A DNA stretch of 64,000 nt from Cherax quadricarinatus. Taxonomy: Eukaryota > Arthropoda > Malacostraca > Decapoda > Parastacidae. Below are positions 1 through 10,522 of the stretch, piece after piece. The stretch spans positions 1,651,994 through 1,715,993 of the forward strand of contig NC_091357.1 in assembly GCF_038502225.1 (NCBI RefSeq), read 5' to 3'. Position 1 is the stretch's first letter. Every line of letters starts with the position of its first letter. The translations under genes were made by a program, and so were the position numbers. The notes under the pieces are model-generated. The model made no database searches. It saw nothing but the letters and a program-made list of their open reading frames with translations, and was not told the origin of the DNA.

Positions 1-1325
1 GAGATGAGACGTCTTGCTCTGTTCTCTACTCTGTCAAGCAGTCGCAGATGAGAGGGGGGGGGGAGGCAAACCAAGAAAGTGGAGCATACTCAAGGTGTGA
101 GCGTACTTGTGCCTCGTACAGAATCTTGCAACCCCTACTGTCAAGCAGATGCGAGATACGGCGAAGTGCTGTAAGCTTCCTAGCTGCCTTGTTTGCAAGA
201 TTTACATGGTTCTTCATGGTCAGTTTGGAGTCAAATTTCACCCCAAGGATATCAACTTCTTCTCCAGGTGCCATTACCCTCCCATTCATCTTTACTACTG
301 CACCAGCATTACCATCATGCTGCCTAGAGACCATCATCATCTGCGTTTTCTCAGGTGCAAATGTTACTTGTCATCTATTTCCCCAAACTGATTTAGCTCT
401 TAGCTGGTGAATGATGTAGCTTAGAGCAGCTGGCATTTCTTCTCTTGGATAAGTGAATGTCAGTGTACAGGCGTCTGCATATGCATGGGATTCTGGGATG
501 AGATGAAGGTCATTGAAGTAGACATTCCATAACAATGGTCCCAGCACGCTTCCTTGTGTAACACTTGCCCCAAAAGGATGTCTTGGTGATTCCGTTCCAT
601 TGAGAACTACCCTTAGAGATCTACCATGAAGGTAATCACTGAGGAGACATAGCGTAGAGCCTGCAATTCCCAGTGCTTGAAGTTTTGCTAAGAGGTCCTG
701 GTGCCACACCCGGTCGAAAGCACCAGCAATGTCCAGTGCTACCACACAGCTGACTTTGGATTCATCCAGTGACTGGTGCCACTTAGTGGAGAGGTTTAGC
801 AACAGATCAGCAGCAGAGTAACCTTTCCTGAAGCCATATTGACGGTCACAAAGTAGTGAGTGGTAGTCAAAAAACTCTGTCATTTGTCTTGAGATTATTG
901 TCTCAAGGATCTTACCAGTGATTGACAGGAGTGACACTGGTCTGTAGTTGCTGATTTCTGCTCTGCTCTTCTTTTTGTGAACAGGGACTACATTTGCCTC
1001 TTTCCACAGAGAAGGCCATTTACACTACTAGGCAGTGCTGAAAGATGCGAGTTAGAGGTGCTGCTAGCTGGTCTGCACATCTCAGCAATCTTGGGCTCAA
1101 CTTGTCTGGGCCCACAGACTTTTCTTGGTCAAGCGATTTAAGAAGGAAATGCACCTCCTCCTGCCTTATTGTCACTACTGACAGTTTTGACACAGTTCTT
1201 GCAGCTAGCCAAGGATTTAGAGGTGGAATGAGTTCATCAGCCAGATAAACTTGTCTGTCCTTGACCAGGGACCACCAGGTTTTGGAACCTACCCTACCTG
1301 ATGCTAACTTTCTTTTTGTGTCCAC
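1..1325 (-). mobile_element. Jockey/CR1-group LINE ORF2 fragment (reverse transcriptase), decayed
   Basis: Read on the minus strand from 1325 down to 1, this encodes the middle and C-terminal part of a non-LTR reverse transcriptase. The order of motifs is EKSVGPDKLSPRLL (about 1110), ANVVPVHKKKSRAEISNYRP (about 960-1000), GFRKGYSAADLL, VALDIAGAFDRVWHQDLLAKL, VTQGSVLGPLLWNVYFNDL, HAYADACTL (about 470), then DILGVKFDSKLTMKNHV and LEYAPLSW. The frame breaks near 1020 (ORF stops after FQHCLVV) and again near 370-400. The catalytic YADD box reads YADA, so this copy cannot be an active polymerase. It runs off the left edge of the window. Clade assignment (Jockey/CR1 group) is by overall look, not by alignment. 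Confidence 0.8.
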
Positions 1326-1603
1326 CTACCATTTCGTATCGAAATCTTCATGTTTATCCATAACAGACGAATATTAATTAAAGATTTGTATTTTAGACTA
1401 ATATGAATACAACGCTTGAAAAAAAAACAATGATATCATATGTCGTACGATATTATATAATAATAAGGGTATTTTTAGTCGTGCTAAACTTAATTATGGT
1501 TTCCGCTTGATGCTTAAACTCAGAGTCAATGATATGTCAAAGTCTCGAGTCGGGAGAAATTTCCCCTTTTTTCTGAGAAATAAAAATCAGATTTTTTTTA
1601 CAG

Positions 1604-1876
1604 GTTACAATGGTGTCGCCATTTAAGCCATCAAAGGTGCGGGAAATTGTTCATGAGGTAGTCTTCTCAGGCGGGGATCTTTCTTGTCAAGTTCCAAATT
1701 TGTTTACTGGAAATAAAATGACAACCCCTACGGCAATGATGACGATTTTGCCAGACCTTTGTGTTGATGCTCTAGGAACGAAAGAAGTTCAAAATTTACT
1801 GAAGGAAGATTTTGACTTGGTTCTCCTCAGCGTGTTCGTGTCTGAGTGTTTTTTGTCATTAGTTCATCAGATGAAG
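1604..1876 (+). pseudogene. UDP-glucuronosyltransferase exon, N-terminal (acceptor) domain
   Basis: The 273-nt phase-0 exon begins after a polypyrimidine tract and acceptor (tttacag|gttaca) and ends at a donor (atgaag|gtacgt). It encodes 91 residues starting VTMVSPFKPSKVREIVHEVV and containing GGDLSCQVPNLFTGNKM and the stretch NLLKEDFDLVLLSVFVSECF. This is the pattern of the N-terminal, aglycone-binding half of membrane UGTs, which transfer sugar from a UDP-sugar to small lipophilic acceptors in the ER lumen. It is open throughout. It belongs with the exons at 4014-4147 and 4811-5030, but the roughly 200 residues that should lie between are not found; a LINE fragment (2211-3870) occupies that interval. 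The exon with the signal peptide is also not in the window. Called pseudogene because of the stop in the last exon. Confidence 0.8.
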
Positions 1877-2210
1877 GTACGTCATGTACTACGCCATCTT
1901 TTATGCTACTTTTTTTACTGCTTTTGTATTAAAATACTATGAATTTAATTATCAGGCGTAAGTAAAAATATAGGCGTAAGTAAAATATAGACAAGAGTGA
2001 AGGCCTCTCAATTATTATTATTAACTTATTTTTAAAACATTATTATTATATTTATGGGATAATTTTTAACCAAGATGAGTCATACAGAAGCTGGGAATGA
2101 GAAACTATCAGGTTTGTTATCAAGAGTTTCAGCAGCATGAGGCATCTTCCCACCGCCATCATCGTAGCCATAGAGAATCCTAGACGCGCTGAATATTCGA
2201 CCACATATGA
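1877..2210. other. Intronic remainder, no gene seen
   Basis: AT-rich sequence between the UGT donor site at 1877 and the LINE tail near 2211. I looked for the next UGT exon here and found no frame with family motifs. Confidence 0.5.
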
Positions 2211-3870
2211 TTACTTAAGAACATAAGAAAGAAGGAACACTGCAACAGACCTACTGTCCCATGCGAAGCAAGACCATGCCCCCTCCCCCCGAATTAGCCC
2301 AATGACCCACCTAGTCAGGTTACTTCCACTTAAGGAAGGAACAAGGCATCAGACCTAATAGCACAAGCTAGTCAGGTCCAACTCACACCCACCCACACCC
2401 ACTCATGTATTTATCTAACCTATATTCAAAACTACACAACGTTATAGCCTCTATAACTGTACTCGGGAGTTTGTTCCACTCATCCACAACTCTATTACCA
2501 AACCAGTGCTTTTCTATATCCTTCATGAATCTGAATTTTTCCAACTTGAAACCATTGCTGCGAGTCCTGTCTTGGCTGGATATTTTCAGCACGCTATTTA
2601 CATCCCCTTTATTTATTTCTGTTTTCCATTTATACACCTCCATCATATCCCCCTAAATCTACGCCTTTCGAGAGAGTGCAGATTCAGAGCCCTCAGTCTA
2701 TCCACATAGGGAAGCTTTCTGATTCATGGGATCAACTTTGTCATTCTCCTCTGTACGTTTTCCAATGCATTTATATCCATTCTGTAATACGGTGACCAAA
2801 ACTGTGTAGCATAATCTAAATGAGGCCTAACCAATAATACCTGGAGAGTTTGCCTGGAGAGAGTTCCGGGGGTCAACGCCCCCGCGGCCCGGTCTGTGAC
2901 AGAGTTGAGGAACAACGTGAGGATTTGTATTATTTATACTTCTAAATATGAAGCCAAGGATTCTGTTAGCTTTATTGCGAACACTAATGCACTGTTGTCT
3001 TGGTTTCAGATTATTGCTAACTAGAACTCCTAAATCCTTTTCGAAATCAGTAGTATTAGGATATACGTTATTTAGCTTATAAGTGGCATGGTTATTTTCC
3101 TGTCCAACATTTGTCTACAATAAACTGCATCTTCAACTTCTCCGACCATTGCATCAGTCTATTCAAATCATCCTGGAGTGCTCTAGTGTCCTCATTAGAA
3201 TGAACTGGACGGCCTATTTTGGTGACATCAGCAAATTTGCTTATGTCGCTATTTATTCCCTCATCTATGTCGTTTATGTAAATTGTGAACAACAATGCTC
3301 CCAACACTGACCACTGTGGAACACTGCTTGTGGCGAGCCCCCAATCTGATTTCTCCCCATTTATGCAAACTCTTTGCTGCCTATTTGTCAGCCATGCCTC
3401 TACCCAGGGAAACATTTCTCCTCCTATTCCGTGTGCCTTAAGTTTTCTCAATAGCTTCTGATGTGGAACTCTATCGATAGCCTTACTGAAGTCCATATAC
3501 ACAATATCATATTCATTACCATGATCTACCTCCTCAAACACCTTAGTGAAAAAAGTTAGAAAATTCGTAAGACAGGAACGCCCCTTTGTAAAACCGTGTT
3601 GAGATTCATTAATCAATTAATGCCTTTCAAGAAGGCTACGAATTGCCTCGGCAATTATTGATTCCATAAATTTTCCCACTATGGAGGTAAGGCTTATTGA
3701 TCTATAGTTCGAAGCTAAGGACCTGTCACCTGCCTTGTAAATAGGTATTACATTTGCCATTTTCCACTTATCAGGCACTATGCCAGTTTGTAGTGATATG
3801 TTGAAGAGATAGCCAAAGGTATGCTAAGTTTCTCTTTACATTCCTTTAACACCCTTGCAAACAGTTCATA
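2211..3870 (-). mobile_element. CR1-like LINE 3' part, decayed, minus strand
   Basis: Minus-strand reverse transcriptase remnants: DRSLASNYRSISLTSIVGK (about 3690), ESQHGFTKGRSCLTNFL (3600), DIVYMDFSKAIDRVPHQKLL, SVPQWSVLGALLFTIYINDI, SKFADVTKIG (3215), then the C-terminal CR1-type block with LVRPHLDYATQFW (2815), KISSQDRTRSNGFKLEKFRF and NRVVDEWNKLPSTVIEA (2470). The FADD catalytic box reads FADV and there are several frame breaks and stops. The 3' end carries the AAGAACATAAGAAAGAAGG tail near 2215-2240, a tail I associate with abundant decapod LINEs. It sits inside the intron region of the UGT gene, opposite in orientation, and occupies the place of the missing UGT exons. Confidence 0.8.
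2842..2905. repeat. Short GC-rich insertion within the LINE
   Basis: The LINE sequence is interrupted by about 65 bases containing GAGAGTTCCGGGGGTCAAC and CCCCGCGGCCCGGTCTGTGAC. Its base composition is far more GC-rich than the surroundings. A degraded reverse-strand relative (GGGCCGCGTTGACCCCCGAT) lies at about 5337-5385, so this is a dispersed short repeat rather than part of the LINE. Confidence 0.5.
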
Positions 3871-4013
3871 ACTTTATAAAACACTACTCAGAGCGACATG
3901 TTATTATAAAGCTTGTTCTCCAACTTGTTTCTTTGTCTTTATAGTTGACATTTTTTTTACGGTTCAGTAGATGAGAGCAGCCGTATAATTAAGCTAACAC
4001 ACTATACACACAG

Positions 4014-4147
4014 GTACCGCACAACCTTGGTACAAGTGTTTGCTTCCCTCAAGCAGAGAGTCTTATGGAAGTGGGATCAGGACACCATGGATGACCTACC
4101 ACCTAATGTCCGTCTTGGCAAGTGGCTCCCACAACAAGATATTCTTG
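4014..4147 (+). pseudogene. UDP-glucuronosyltransferase exon (start of UDP-sugar-binding domain)
   Basis: The exon is bounded by an acceptor (cacacag|gtaccg) and a strong donor (attcttg|gtaagt). In phase it encodes YRTTLVQVFASLKQRVLWKW, then DDLPPNVRLGKWLPQQDILG. The string VLWKW...LPPNV...KWLPQQDIL is the classical start of the UGT signature region, where the C-terminal domain binds UDP-glucuronic acid or UDP-glucose. The exon ends in phase 1 (a lone G), and the next exon supplies GT, so the two join as DILG|DSRLRLFITQGG exactly as in intact family members. No stop codons occur here. Confidence 0.88.
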
Positions 4148-4330
4148 GTAAGTAAATCTTAAGCCTTACATCAAGACACATCGCTAAAAAAAAAAATATT
4201 AAGACATCATTTCGAATTTATTTTGAAGTATTTTAAAATAAAAATATTTAAACCATGCTGAAAAAAATATTTTATAACTGCACGGAATGTATTAGATGTT
4301 TTATTTTGGATGCCCAATTATGGGTACTAA

Positions 4331-4334
4331 AAAA

Positions 4335-4371
<37 letters not shown>
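4331..4371 (+). repeat. Poly(A) run
   Basis: An almost uninterrupted run of A of about 40 bases (with one TT) in the UGT intron; no clear retroposon body is attached on its left side. Confidence 0.8.
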
Positions 4372-4372
<1 letters not shown>

Positions 4373-4740
4373 TAACTTTTTTATCATTATTCAAGTAATG
4401 TGGAAAAAATAATGTTTAGTATTTGATAATAAGTTTTTTATTAATAATGAATTCTATTCGGATGTTGTAAGACTCTAATTAAAAATTGCTGCAGACTCTA
4501 CAGGACTTTAACCAGGTTCAGTAATTCACATTAATATATTATAAATAAGACCAATAAACGAAGACAAAAATGCAGCATTACAGAGTTTTTCAGAAGACAC
4601 TTGTGACACACCAGCGACAGAATAGCAACTATGTACATAATTTATACGTGTTCCTTACAGAAACTACTGCAATATTTGGAACTTTCACTGTGTTTCCTAA
4701 TAGATAAAAAAATAAAAATGATAATAAAAAGGATTTTTCA

Positions 4741-4790
4741 AAGAAGAAGAAGAAGAAGAAAGAGAAGGGGAAGAAGAGAGGGAAAAAAGG
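4741..4790 (+). repeat. AAG-rich purine tract
   Basis: (AGA)n followed by an imperfect purine-only run just upstream of the third UGT exon; it lies where a polypyrimidine tract would be expected somewhat further downstream. Confidence 0.6.
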
Positions 4791-4810
4791 TAACTAGTTA
4801 TTTAATACAG

Positions 4811-5030
4811 GTGATTCTCGCTTGCGTTTGTTCATCACACAGGGTGGATTGCTGAGCACCTTGGAGTCCATGTAGCACGGTGTGGCGGTGCTGGGAATGC
4901 CTGTGTTTGCTGACCAGTATTCCAACATGAACACTGCTCAGAGGGACGGCTGGGGCCGAGTTCTTCTCTGGCAACAACTTACTTTTGATAATCTCAAGAA
5001 TGCGATCAGCATCATCATGAATGATAAGAG
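4811..5030 (+). pseudogene. UDP-glucuronosyltransferase signature exon with in-frame TAG
   Basis: The exon is exactly 220 nt between acceptor tttaatacag and donor gtaatt; 220 nt is also the length I recall for the penultimate exon of vertebrate UGT genes. In the phase set by the previous exon it reads DSRLRLFITQGGLLSTLESM, a TAG stop, then HGVAVLGMPVFADQYSNMNT, AQRDGWGRVLLWQQLTFDNL and KNAISIIMNDK. Two changes would damage the enzyme. The TAG stands where the family has Tyr in ESMYHGVP, and the THGG histidine (UDP-binding) is Gln. The last exon, with the transmembrane helix and dilysine tail, was not found downstream. A single-base assembly error could create the TAG, but not the missing middle exons as well. 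Confidence 0.88.
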
Positions 5031-5696
5031 GTAATTGTGACCACAAGATTTTAGTTGTATCGTAAAGGTTGACTTTGTTTCAGTGCTTTAGTTTTTCCCA
5101 CCAAGGTTGACGAAAAAGATAAAGATATTACCATCACTCATTCACAAGATCTCTCCAGACATACATGGACATGACTATTTCAATATTTCTCCACAAGGCA
5201 ACACATCGGTCGGGTCTAACAAGCGCTCGTTATATAATTAAAAGGGAAGTTATATCCCTGTAAGGGATTATGAAAGAATATGATAAGGGATATAATGAAA
5301 GTGAATATTTTTCAAAACAATGACTTGCTTCCTTCCGGGCCGCGTTGACCCCCGATAATCCTCTCTAGGTATACTCTAGAGACCTTTGAGAATAAGATAA
5401 ACTGATCCAAATCTCATGCTGTAAATTTATTGCAGTTTTTGAACTGTAGTGTAGGCACTCCTCTGGCAAGACATTGATGAAGTGAGTGATGATAAAATAG
5501 TTTTTTTCTTTTTCGAGTCACACTGCCTCGTTGAGAAACGTCCGACGTGTTAATAATATAAAAAACTTAATGCTGGAGATGATCCGCAGTATGAAAGGAA
5601 ATAGATTATCTAAGGTGTCAAAACCCGAAAGGGAATAGCTAAGTGTAATTACTTTTGTTATCATACAACACATACCTCAGATATCATCATTGTCTT
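5031..5696. other. No gene seen; fragment of a short dispersed repeat
   Basis: AT-rich sequence with stops in all frames. The only recognisable piece is about 5325-5390, a reverse-strand relative of the GC-rich insertion at 2842-2905. No terminal UGT exon was recognised. Confidence 0.5.
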
Positions 5697-5809
5697 CATC
5701 GCCTCCGAGCCGTGTGGACGAAGACGCTCCTGTTTGAGTTTGTTTTTGCGCAGTTTACCTGATTGAGCTGCCCCTAGCGTTGGTTGGTGGAAACTTTATT
5801 TTCTCCAAC

Positions 5810-7016
5810 ATGGCGCTGAATAGCAGAAGAAGAATCAACACTGTCTGCATTGAGATGATCCGTGGTGCTGTCACGGGATCCAACATGGATTTATTGTTAC
5901 CAGCAATCATTCGCGATACCTATGGTATAGCAAATGAGGAGATAAGTGGTGTCGCACTCAATGGAACGACAAGACTCTTCGTAAAAATGACGTCTGCACG
6001 AGTCTACGAGGCGGTGGTCGACAAGTATCAGGAGACCATCATACCGGTTAATATAGCTATGTCGGTGCGATTCCATGATGTATCTCGACATTACACTTGG
6101 GTGAAAATCAGGAATGTGCCTTTTGAGGCGACTGATTTTGATATTAGCAGTGAACTTATGGGACGGTTCACGTAGCCACAGCAGGGAGATGGGCAACTGG
6201 ACCGTATGCAGGTGCGCTGGAAGGTACATATACTGTTAAAATGACTCTTCGACACCCTATTCCTTCATATGTTGTGTTGAAGGAATTACGGACTCAAGTC
6301 TATGTAACGTATGCGGGGCAACAACGTACGTGTCGGCTATGTGGGTCATATGACCACATCGCGGCGCAGTGTGGGAAACGAAGTGGGTATCCGCCACAAC
6401 AGCAACGGCAACAGCAGCCAGTGGACGAGGTACGCGATGAGCGAGAACAGTCTCTTGCTACACCGCCCCAACAACGGTTGTCATGGAGTGAGGAGGTGGA
6501 CAAAGAAAAGGAGCTCGAATCGCCAGTTGTAACGCTACAAGGAGAATCTCAGTCTTTGGACATACATCAGGTTTTTGAGGAGAGACTACTTAATATAGGT
6601 GAAGAAGTGGCAGCGTCTTTGGTAAAGGCGTTGGATGTCTTGTTAGAGGAATCGGTCCTAGATCAGGTGGAAGACCCAGGCTTAGTTCTGGGGACGGCTG
6701 TGAATGATGGTATGGCAGGAGATGACGGTTTGTCGAGGTGGAGGTGCATCAGCACGGTGCTTCAGATGTCAAAATGCAGGTGGAGGGCGGGACACGAAAG
6801 AGGACTGCAGCATCATCGGATTCTGATGATGTGCTAACTCCTGCCCAACGCCCTGGGAAAAAGTCTTGGGTGGAGGTACAGCAGAGAGGGAATGGTGAAC
6901 CCAAGAATCAAGGGATTGCAAAGGTGATTCCCAATAAAGGGGGGAGGGACAGAGGTGTTGCAAAACGAACTGGGGTAAAGTCAATGCCGGGGACAAAAGA
7001 AAAACCCATTTGTTGA
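5810..7016 (+). pseudogene. E1 ORF1 (nucleic-acid-binding, CCHC), frameshifted
   Basis: The start is ATGGCGCTGAATAGC at 5810, chosen because MALNSRRRINTVCIEM aligns with MAQAIRRRINTVCIEV of copy B and MAVCHRRRVNNIGIEL of copy C. The first frame stops at 6173 after YTWVKIRNVPFEATDFDI. The second frame (to about 6740) carries PIPSYVVLKELRTQVYVTYA and the knuckle CRLCGSYDHIAAQC (C-x2-C-x4-H-x4-C). The third ends with SDSDDVLTPAQRPGKKS and KEKPIC. ORF1 proteins of this kind bind the element RNA and form the RNP. The conserved acidic-serine plus GKK tail occurs in all three ORF1 copies and may be a nuclear-localisation segment (inference). Confidence 0.8.
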
Positions 7017-9036
7017 ATTCAAGTGTTTTACTATAAATATTAACGGGTTGAGAGCTGAGAGGAAGCTTAAGTGGTTTAATGAGTATTTGGTGCGACTTGG
7101 TGTGGATGTGGTATTCTTACAGGAACATAATTTTAGGCCTGGTTATGAGTTTGATATGAGTGGTTATAATGTGTACATGGAACATGCGACACGTTTGAAA
7201 GGTGGGGCTGCCATTTTGGTAAAGGAAACTAGCCCGTTTATAGTAAGGCGTAGTGAAGGGGGGGAAGGGGAGGGTAATTAGAGTGGATGGAACCTGGGGT
7301 AGGGTTCCCATTAGTTTAGTATGTGTATATGGTCCGGCTGAGGGTGACGTGAGTATTAAAACTAAATTTGTTCAGGACGTACTGGTCTATTTCTTACGTG
7401 GTTTACCGAATGTTGCAATAATAGGCGGAGATTGGAATTGCGTGATACGTCGTAAAGATGTGGAGCCTAGAGGTGCGGGGTGTTGTTTGGGTATATTGGG
7501 GGATATATTGACCGGGGTGGGGTTAAAGGATGTGTGTGGGGATGGGAGGGATGGTAGAGCATACCTTCATTAAACGAGGTTATGCGGCGAGGTTGGACCG
7601 AATGTACGTGCCTTGTGCGGTTACTGTGCGGAGGGTGGATGTGATAGATGTGTTTTTTTCGGATCACAGAGGAGTTGTAATAGATGTGGATATCGAGGGT
7701 GTGCCTCGGAGGGGTCCATCATTTTGGAAATTGAATGTAAAGTTATTAAAGGAAGAGGATAGTCTTTTGTCTTTTGGACATATGCGAGATCGTTTAGTGG
7801 TAGAAGCACCAGGGGATGTTGCCATGGTTAATTGGTGGGAAACGATAGCTAAAAAACGTATTAAGGAATATTATATTAATCGAGGGACGAGATATAATAA
7901 GTTACAATACGGTTTTCAAAAATATTTAGAGGGGCAGTTGAGCGAATGTTATGCTCAAATTAATGCTAATTATCCCGTTATTGAAATTGAAAGTTTGAAG
8001 GAAAATATCCGGAATTTACAAAATGAGAGGTTTGATGGGGAAAAGCTTAAGGGCGGGATTGAAGAGGTTTTGTGGGGAGATCGGCCGTCGGCGTGTGTGT
8101 TGCGGAGTCAACACAGACGTTGAATGTTCAGGTAGGTATGCAAGGGTATAAAGTGGATCAGGTGTTGACGATGACTGAGGGTATGAGTGGGTATATTGAT
8201 GCTTGGTTTAAGTTAAAAACGCAATGTGCGGGAATAAGCGAAATAGCATTACAATCAATTGGAAGGTTTGTGCAGTGTGAGTTGACAGAGCATGATTGAT
8301 TCGTTTTGGAAGGGCCGATAACGGAGTGCGAGACATGGGAAGCTTTATCCGGGGCGCAATCAGGTAAGGCACCGGGAATTGATGGGTTGCCCAGTGACTT
8401 TTATCTTCAAAATTGGAGAGTTTTAAAAGGGTTTTTGGTAAGATTATTCAATATCCTTAAGCGGGATCGGGTTTTAGGGGCACAGCAACGGATGGCTGTG
8501 GTCGTTCTAGTGCCTAAAGGTGAGCCATTAACAGTTAAAGACTATCGTGCTATTTCGTTATTGTGTGGTGATTATAAGATTTTTGCAAGAATTTTAGCTA
8601 ACAGAATAAAAAAGGTCCTGGGTAAAGTGATTGATAAGGGACAATATGGGGTGCCGGGAAGATCTATGTATGACGGGCATGGGTTGATTAGAAGTTTTAT
8701 TGAAGAAAGAGTAAAATTGGGAGGGGGGGGGGTTGTTGGCTATAGATTGGGAGGCGGCATATGATAGTGTAGAAAGGGAAGCGTTATGGAAGATTATGAG
8801 ATGGCAGGGGTTTGGAGAGGAAATTATATCATGGGCCAAATTAATGTATCAAGATGCATCCTTGCGGGTGCAGGTAAATGGAAGGTTAGGAGAACAAATT
8901 CAGATGAGCAGGGGTCTACGTCAAGGTTGTCCCCTTTCACAAATATTTTTTGCGTGTTTACAGGATCCCTTTTATAGAGGAATTAGGGTCTTATTGGCAG
9001 CAAATGGGGTTGGTGACGAAAGGGGTGGGGGGCTGG

Positions 9037-9052
9037 CATTGTTGGATATGTT
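9037..9052 (+). repeat. Target-site duplication, left copy
   Basis: CATTGTTGGATATGTT, identical to 9452-9467. The right copy continues the E1 reading frame (NIVGYVDD), so the sequence between the two copies was inserted. Confidence 0.93.
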
Positions 9053-9451
9053 CAATCTGTCAGACACTGCAACACAAGGGTATCTTGGTACAGACCTGCA
9101 ATCAACTTCGACAACTTCCACTAGTGAGAGGGGCTGGATTTGAGAGGGACCTGACCTCTCAACATCTGAGTTCTTACCTCTCCTAGTGGCCTACGTCTCA
9201 CCTCTTGGCGCTATAAAAAGCTCCATTCTGTCACTTCTTCTCCATATTGTTTCATACTATGGAACAATGCTCTTCTCCAGACTGAGGGACTGACCACCTC
9301 AAAACTTTAAGGGTGATGGACTGATTACATCGTCTTCAAGTATCTTCTGCTTCTATCAACTTTTCTGTACTTGACTGAAGAAGCCTACTGTGTAGGCGAA
9401 ACGTTTCATAATAAAGATACCTAACTGTTGCATATGTGTCTTACCTAACAA
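9053..9451 (+). mobile_element. 399-bp non-autonomous retroelement with hammerhead-like motif
   Basis: A precise insertion into the E1 reverse transcriptase gene, flanked by a perfect 16-bp direct repeat. It codes for nothing. It contains a TATAAAAAG string at about 9211 and a hammerhead-like core at 9375-9407, and ends in ...AATAAAGATACCTAACTGTTGC...ACCTAACAA. Penelope-like elements and related retrozymes are known to carry small hammerhead ribozymes of this build in their terminal repeats; the 16-bp duplication fits target-primed or similar retroposition. The right edge of the window (63905-64000) shows the start of another member. Assignment to the Penelope/retrozyme group is inference. 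Confidence 0.75.
9375..9407 (+). ncRNA. Hammerhead-ribozyme-like core
   Basis: CTGAAGA (9375-9381, consensus CUGANGA) is followed by one A, a perfect 6-bp stem GCCTAC/GTAGGC (9383-9388 with 9392-9397) closed by TGT, and then GAAAC (9398-9402). This gives the two conserved hammerhead boxes either side of stem II. Stem III would be very short (ACGT), as in the minimal or dimeric hammerheads described for Penelope-like elements. Stem I and the cleavage triplet were not settled. Catalysis is not shown. Confidence 0.55.
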
Positions 9452-9467
9452 CATTGTTGGATATGTT
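9452..9467 (+). repeat. Target-site duplication, right copy
   Basis: CATTGTTGGATATGTT, identical to 9037-9052; see the insertion at 9053-9451. Confidence 0.93.
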
Positions 9468-9516
9468 GATGACAACGATTTTAGTAAGTGGTAACAGGGA
9501 TTTGCCTCGGGTGGAA

Positions 9517-10522
9517 TTTTTTTATTTTTTTTTATTTTTTATTTTATTTAAAACATCATAAATACAAGGCTGCTTAAAAATTAAATAGCATCACCATACA
9601 TAATCTATAGAGTACACCAAGATACACACCATAAATACCAGAAAAAAAAATCTTTGTAACTAATACGTATAGATATATACGACAAACACACCATAAAATG
9701 CATACGTACGTTTCACTAAACACACACAATACCAAAAGATATAACTGTTTGTGTAACAAATATAACACTGGTGGAAACCCCACTTAACCCATTATAAGTT
9801 ACATTCACATCATACAAACATGTTACATTGATGATTAAACAATAGTTTATGTAATTTGCATACAAAATATACAATTGATTATAGAAATTCCAACTTAGAC
9901 ACAAATTCAATGATTTACTCTAACACAAATTCATTAACATAATAAATATTATATAAATTGACGATCATATTAATCGTCAGCAATTTCCATCCATTCTATA
10001 TGTGTTCAATCTTGATACCTATGAACTACGTTTGAATCACAAACAACAATCACAACATTGCGAAATATTTATAGGATAAATTCGGTACGACTTAGTGTAA
10101 CGTACTCGTGTTATATCCCTTTAATACTTTGGTGACTCACAGACTAGATTGAACAGTAACAGGGAAGGGATAAAGCATGCATATATATATATATGCATGT
10201 TTGTATACCCAAATATCTGGACCTCCATAACACAATCAAAAACAAAACTAAGAAAACTAGTGACTCAAGAATACAACGAGTCTTTACACAAAGGAAAGCA
10301 TCAAAAACATAACAAATATGTAAAGGCACCCCAGTCATTTTGTACACAAAAGGTACAATAAGTAACCCTAACCCCTGAATCTACAACCACACATCCATAA
10401 CAACTAAAAAACATTCATGCCCAAACTCATATTCACGCAACTCACATCCTTCCCCCCAAGAGACGAGCCAGCTATTGCCCACTGACCTACACGACAACTT
10501 ATTCGGCATGCCCGTATATTTA
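9517..10522 (-). other. 3' untranslated region of LINE C
   Basis: About 1 kb of AT-rich sequence with no coding signal between the ORF2 stop at 10523 and the 3' tail. It includes a 24-bp palindrome of the form CATGCATATA...TATATGCATG near 10176-10200. Confidence 0.6.

Larger units (their letters stand above)
5697..9516 (+). mobile_element. L1/Tx1-like LINE E1, 5' segment (full 5' end)
   Basis: This is the 5' part of the oldest element of the nest. It begins with CATCGCCTCCGAGCCGTG, matching the 5' ends of copies B (CATCGCTCTAGGGCCGTG, read from 17515) and C (CATCGCTCTTGGGCTGTG, read from 21213). A leader of about 113 nt precedes ORF1. The segment stops at codons ...DLPRVE (9514-9516), where the poly(T) of element C begins, and the reading resumes at 21222 with GAA AAG TTA. 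A 399-bp insertion (9053-9451) interrupts it further. At least six frameshifts make it non-functional. Confidence 0.85.
7018..9516 (+). pseudogene. E1 ORF2, endonuclease and reverse transcriptase, frameshifted (N-terminal two thirds)
   Basis: Apurinic-endonuclease-like domain: FTINING, VVFLQEHNF, GGDWNCVIRRKDVEP, GYAARLDRMY, DVFFSDHRGVV. Linker: KYLEGQLSECYAQINANYPV, LWGDRPSACVLR. Reverse transcriptase: GKAPGIDGLPSDFYL, VVVLVPKGEP, DYRAISLLCGDYKIFARILA, QYGVPGRSM, IDWEAAYDSVEREALW, QVNGRLGEQIQMSRGLRQGC, then NIVGYVDD at about 9455-9475. Frame changes occur at a G run at 7258-7264, near 7540, near 8110, near 8303, at a ten-G run at 8723-8732 and near 9473. The remaining C-terminal part lies at 21222-22458 beyond the nested insertions. 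Confidence 0.82.

Noticed and set aside
5031..5696. The terminal UGT exon with a transmembrane helix
   Set aside because: I searched the three forward frames behind the donor at 5031 and saw no hydrophobic segment followed by a basic tail before the E1 element begins.
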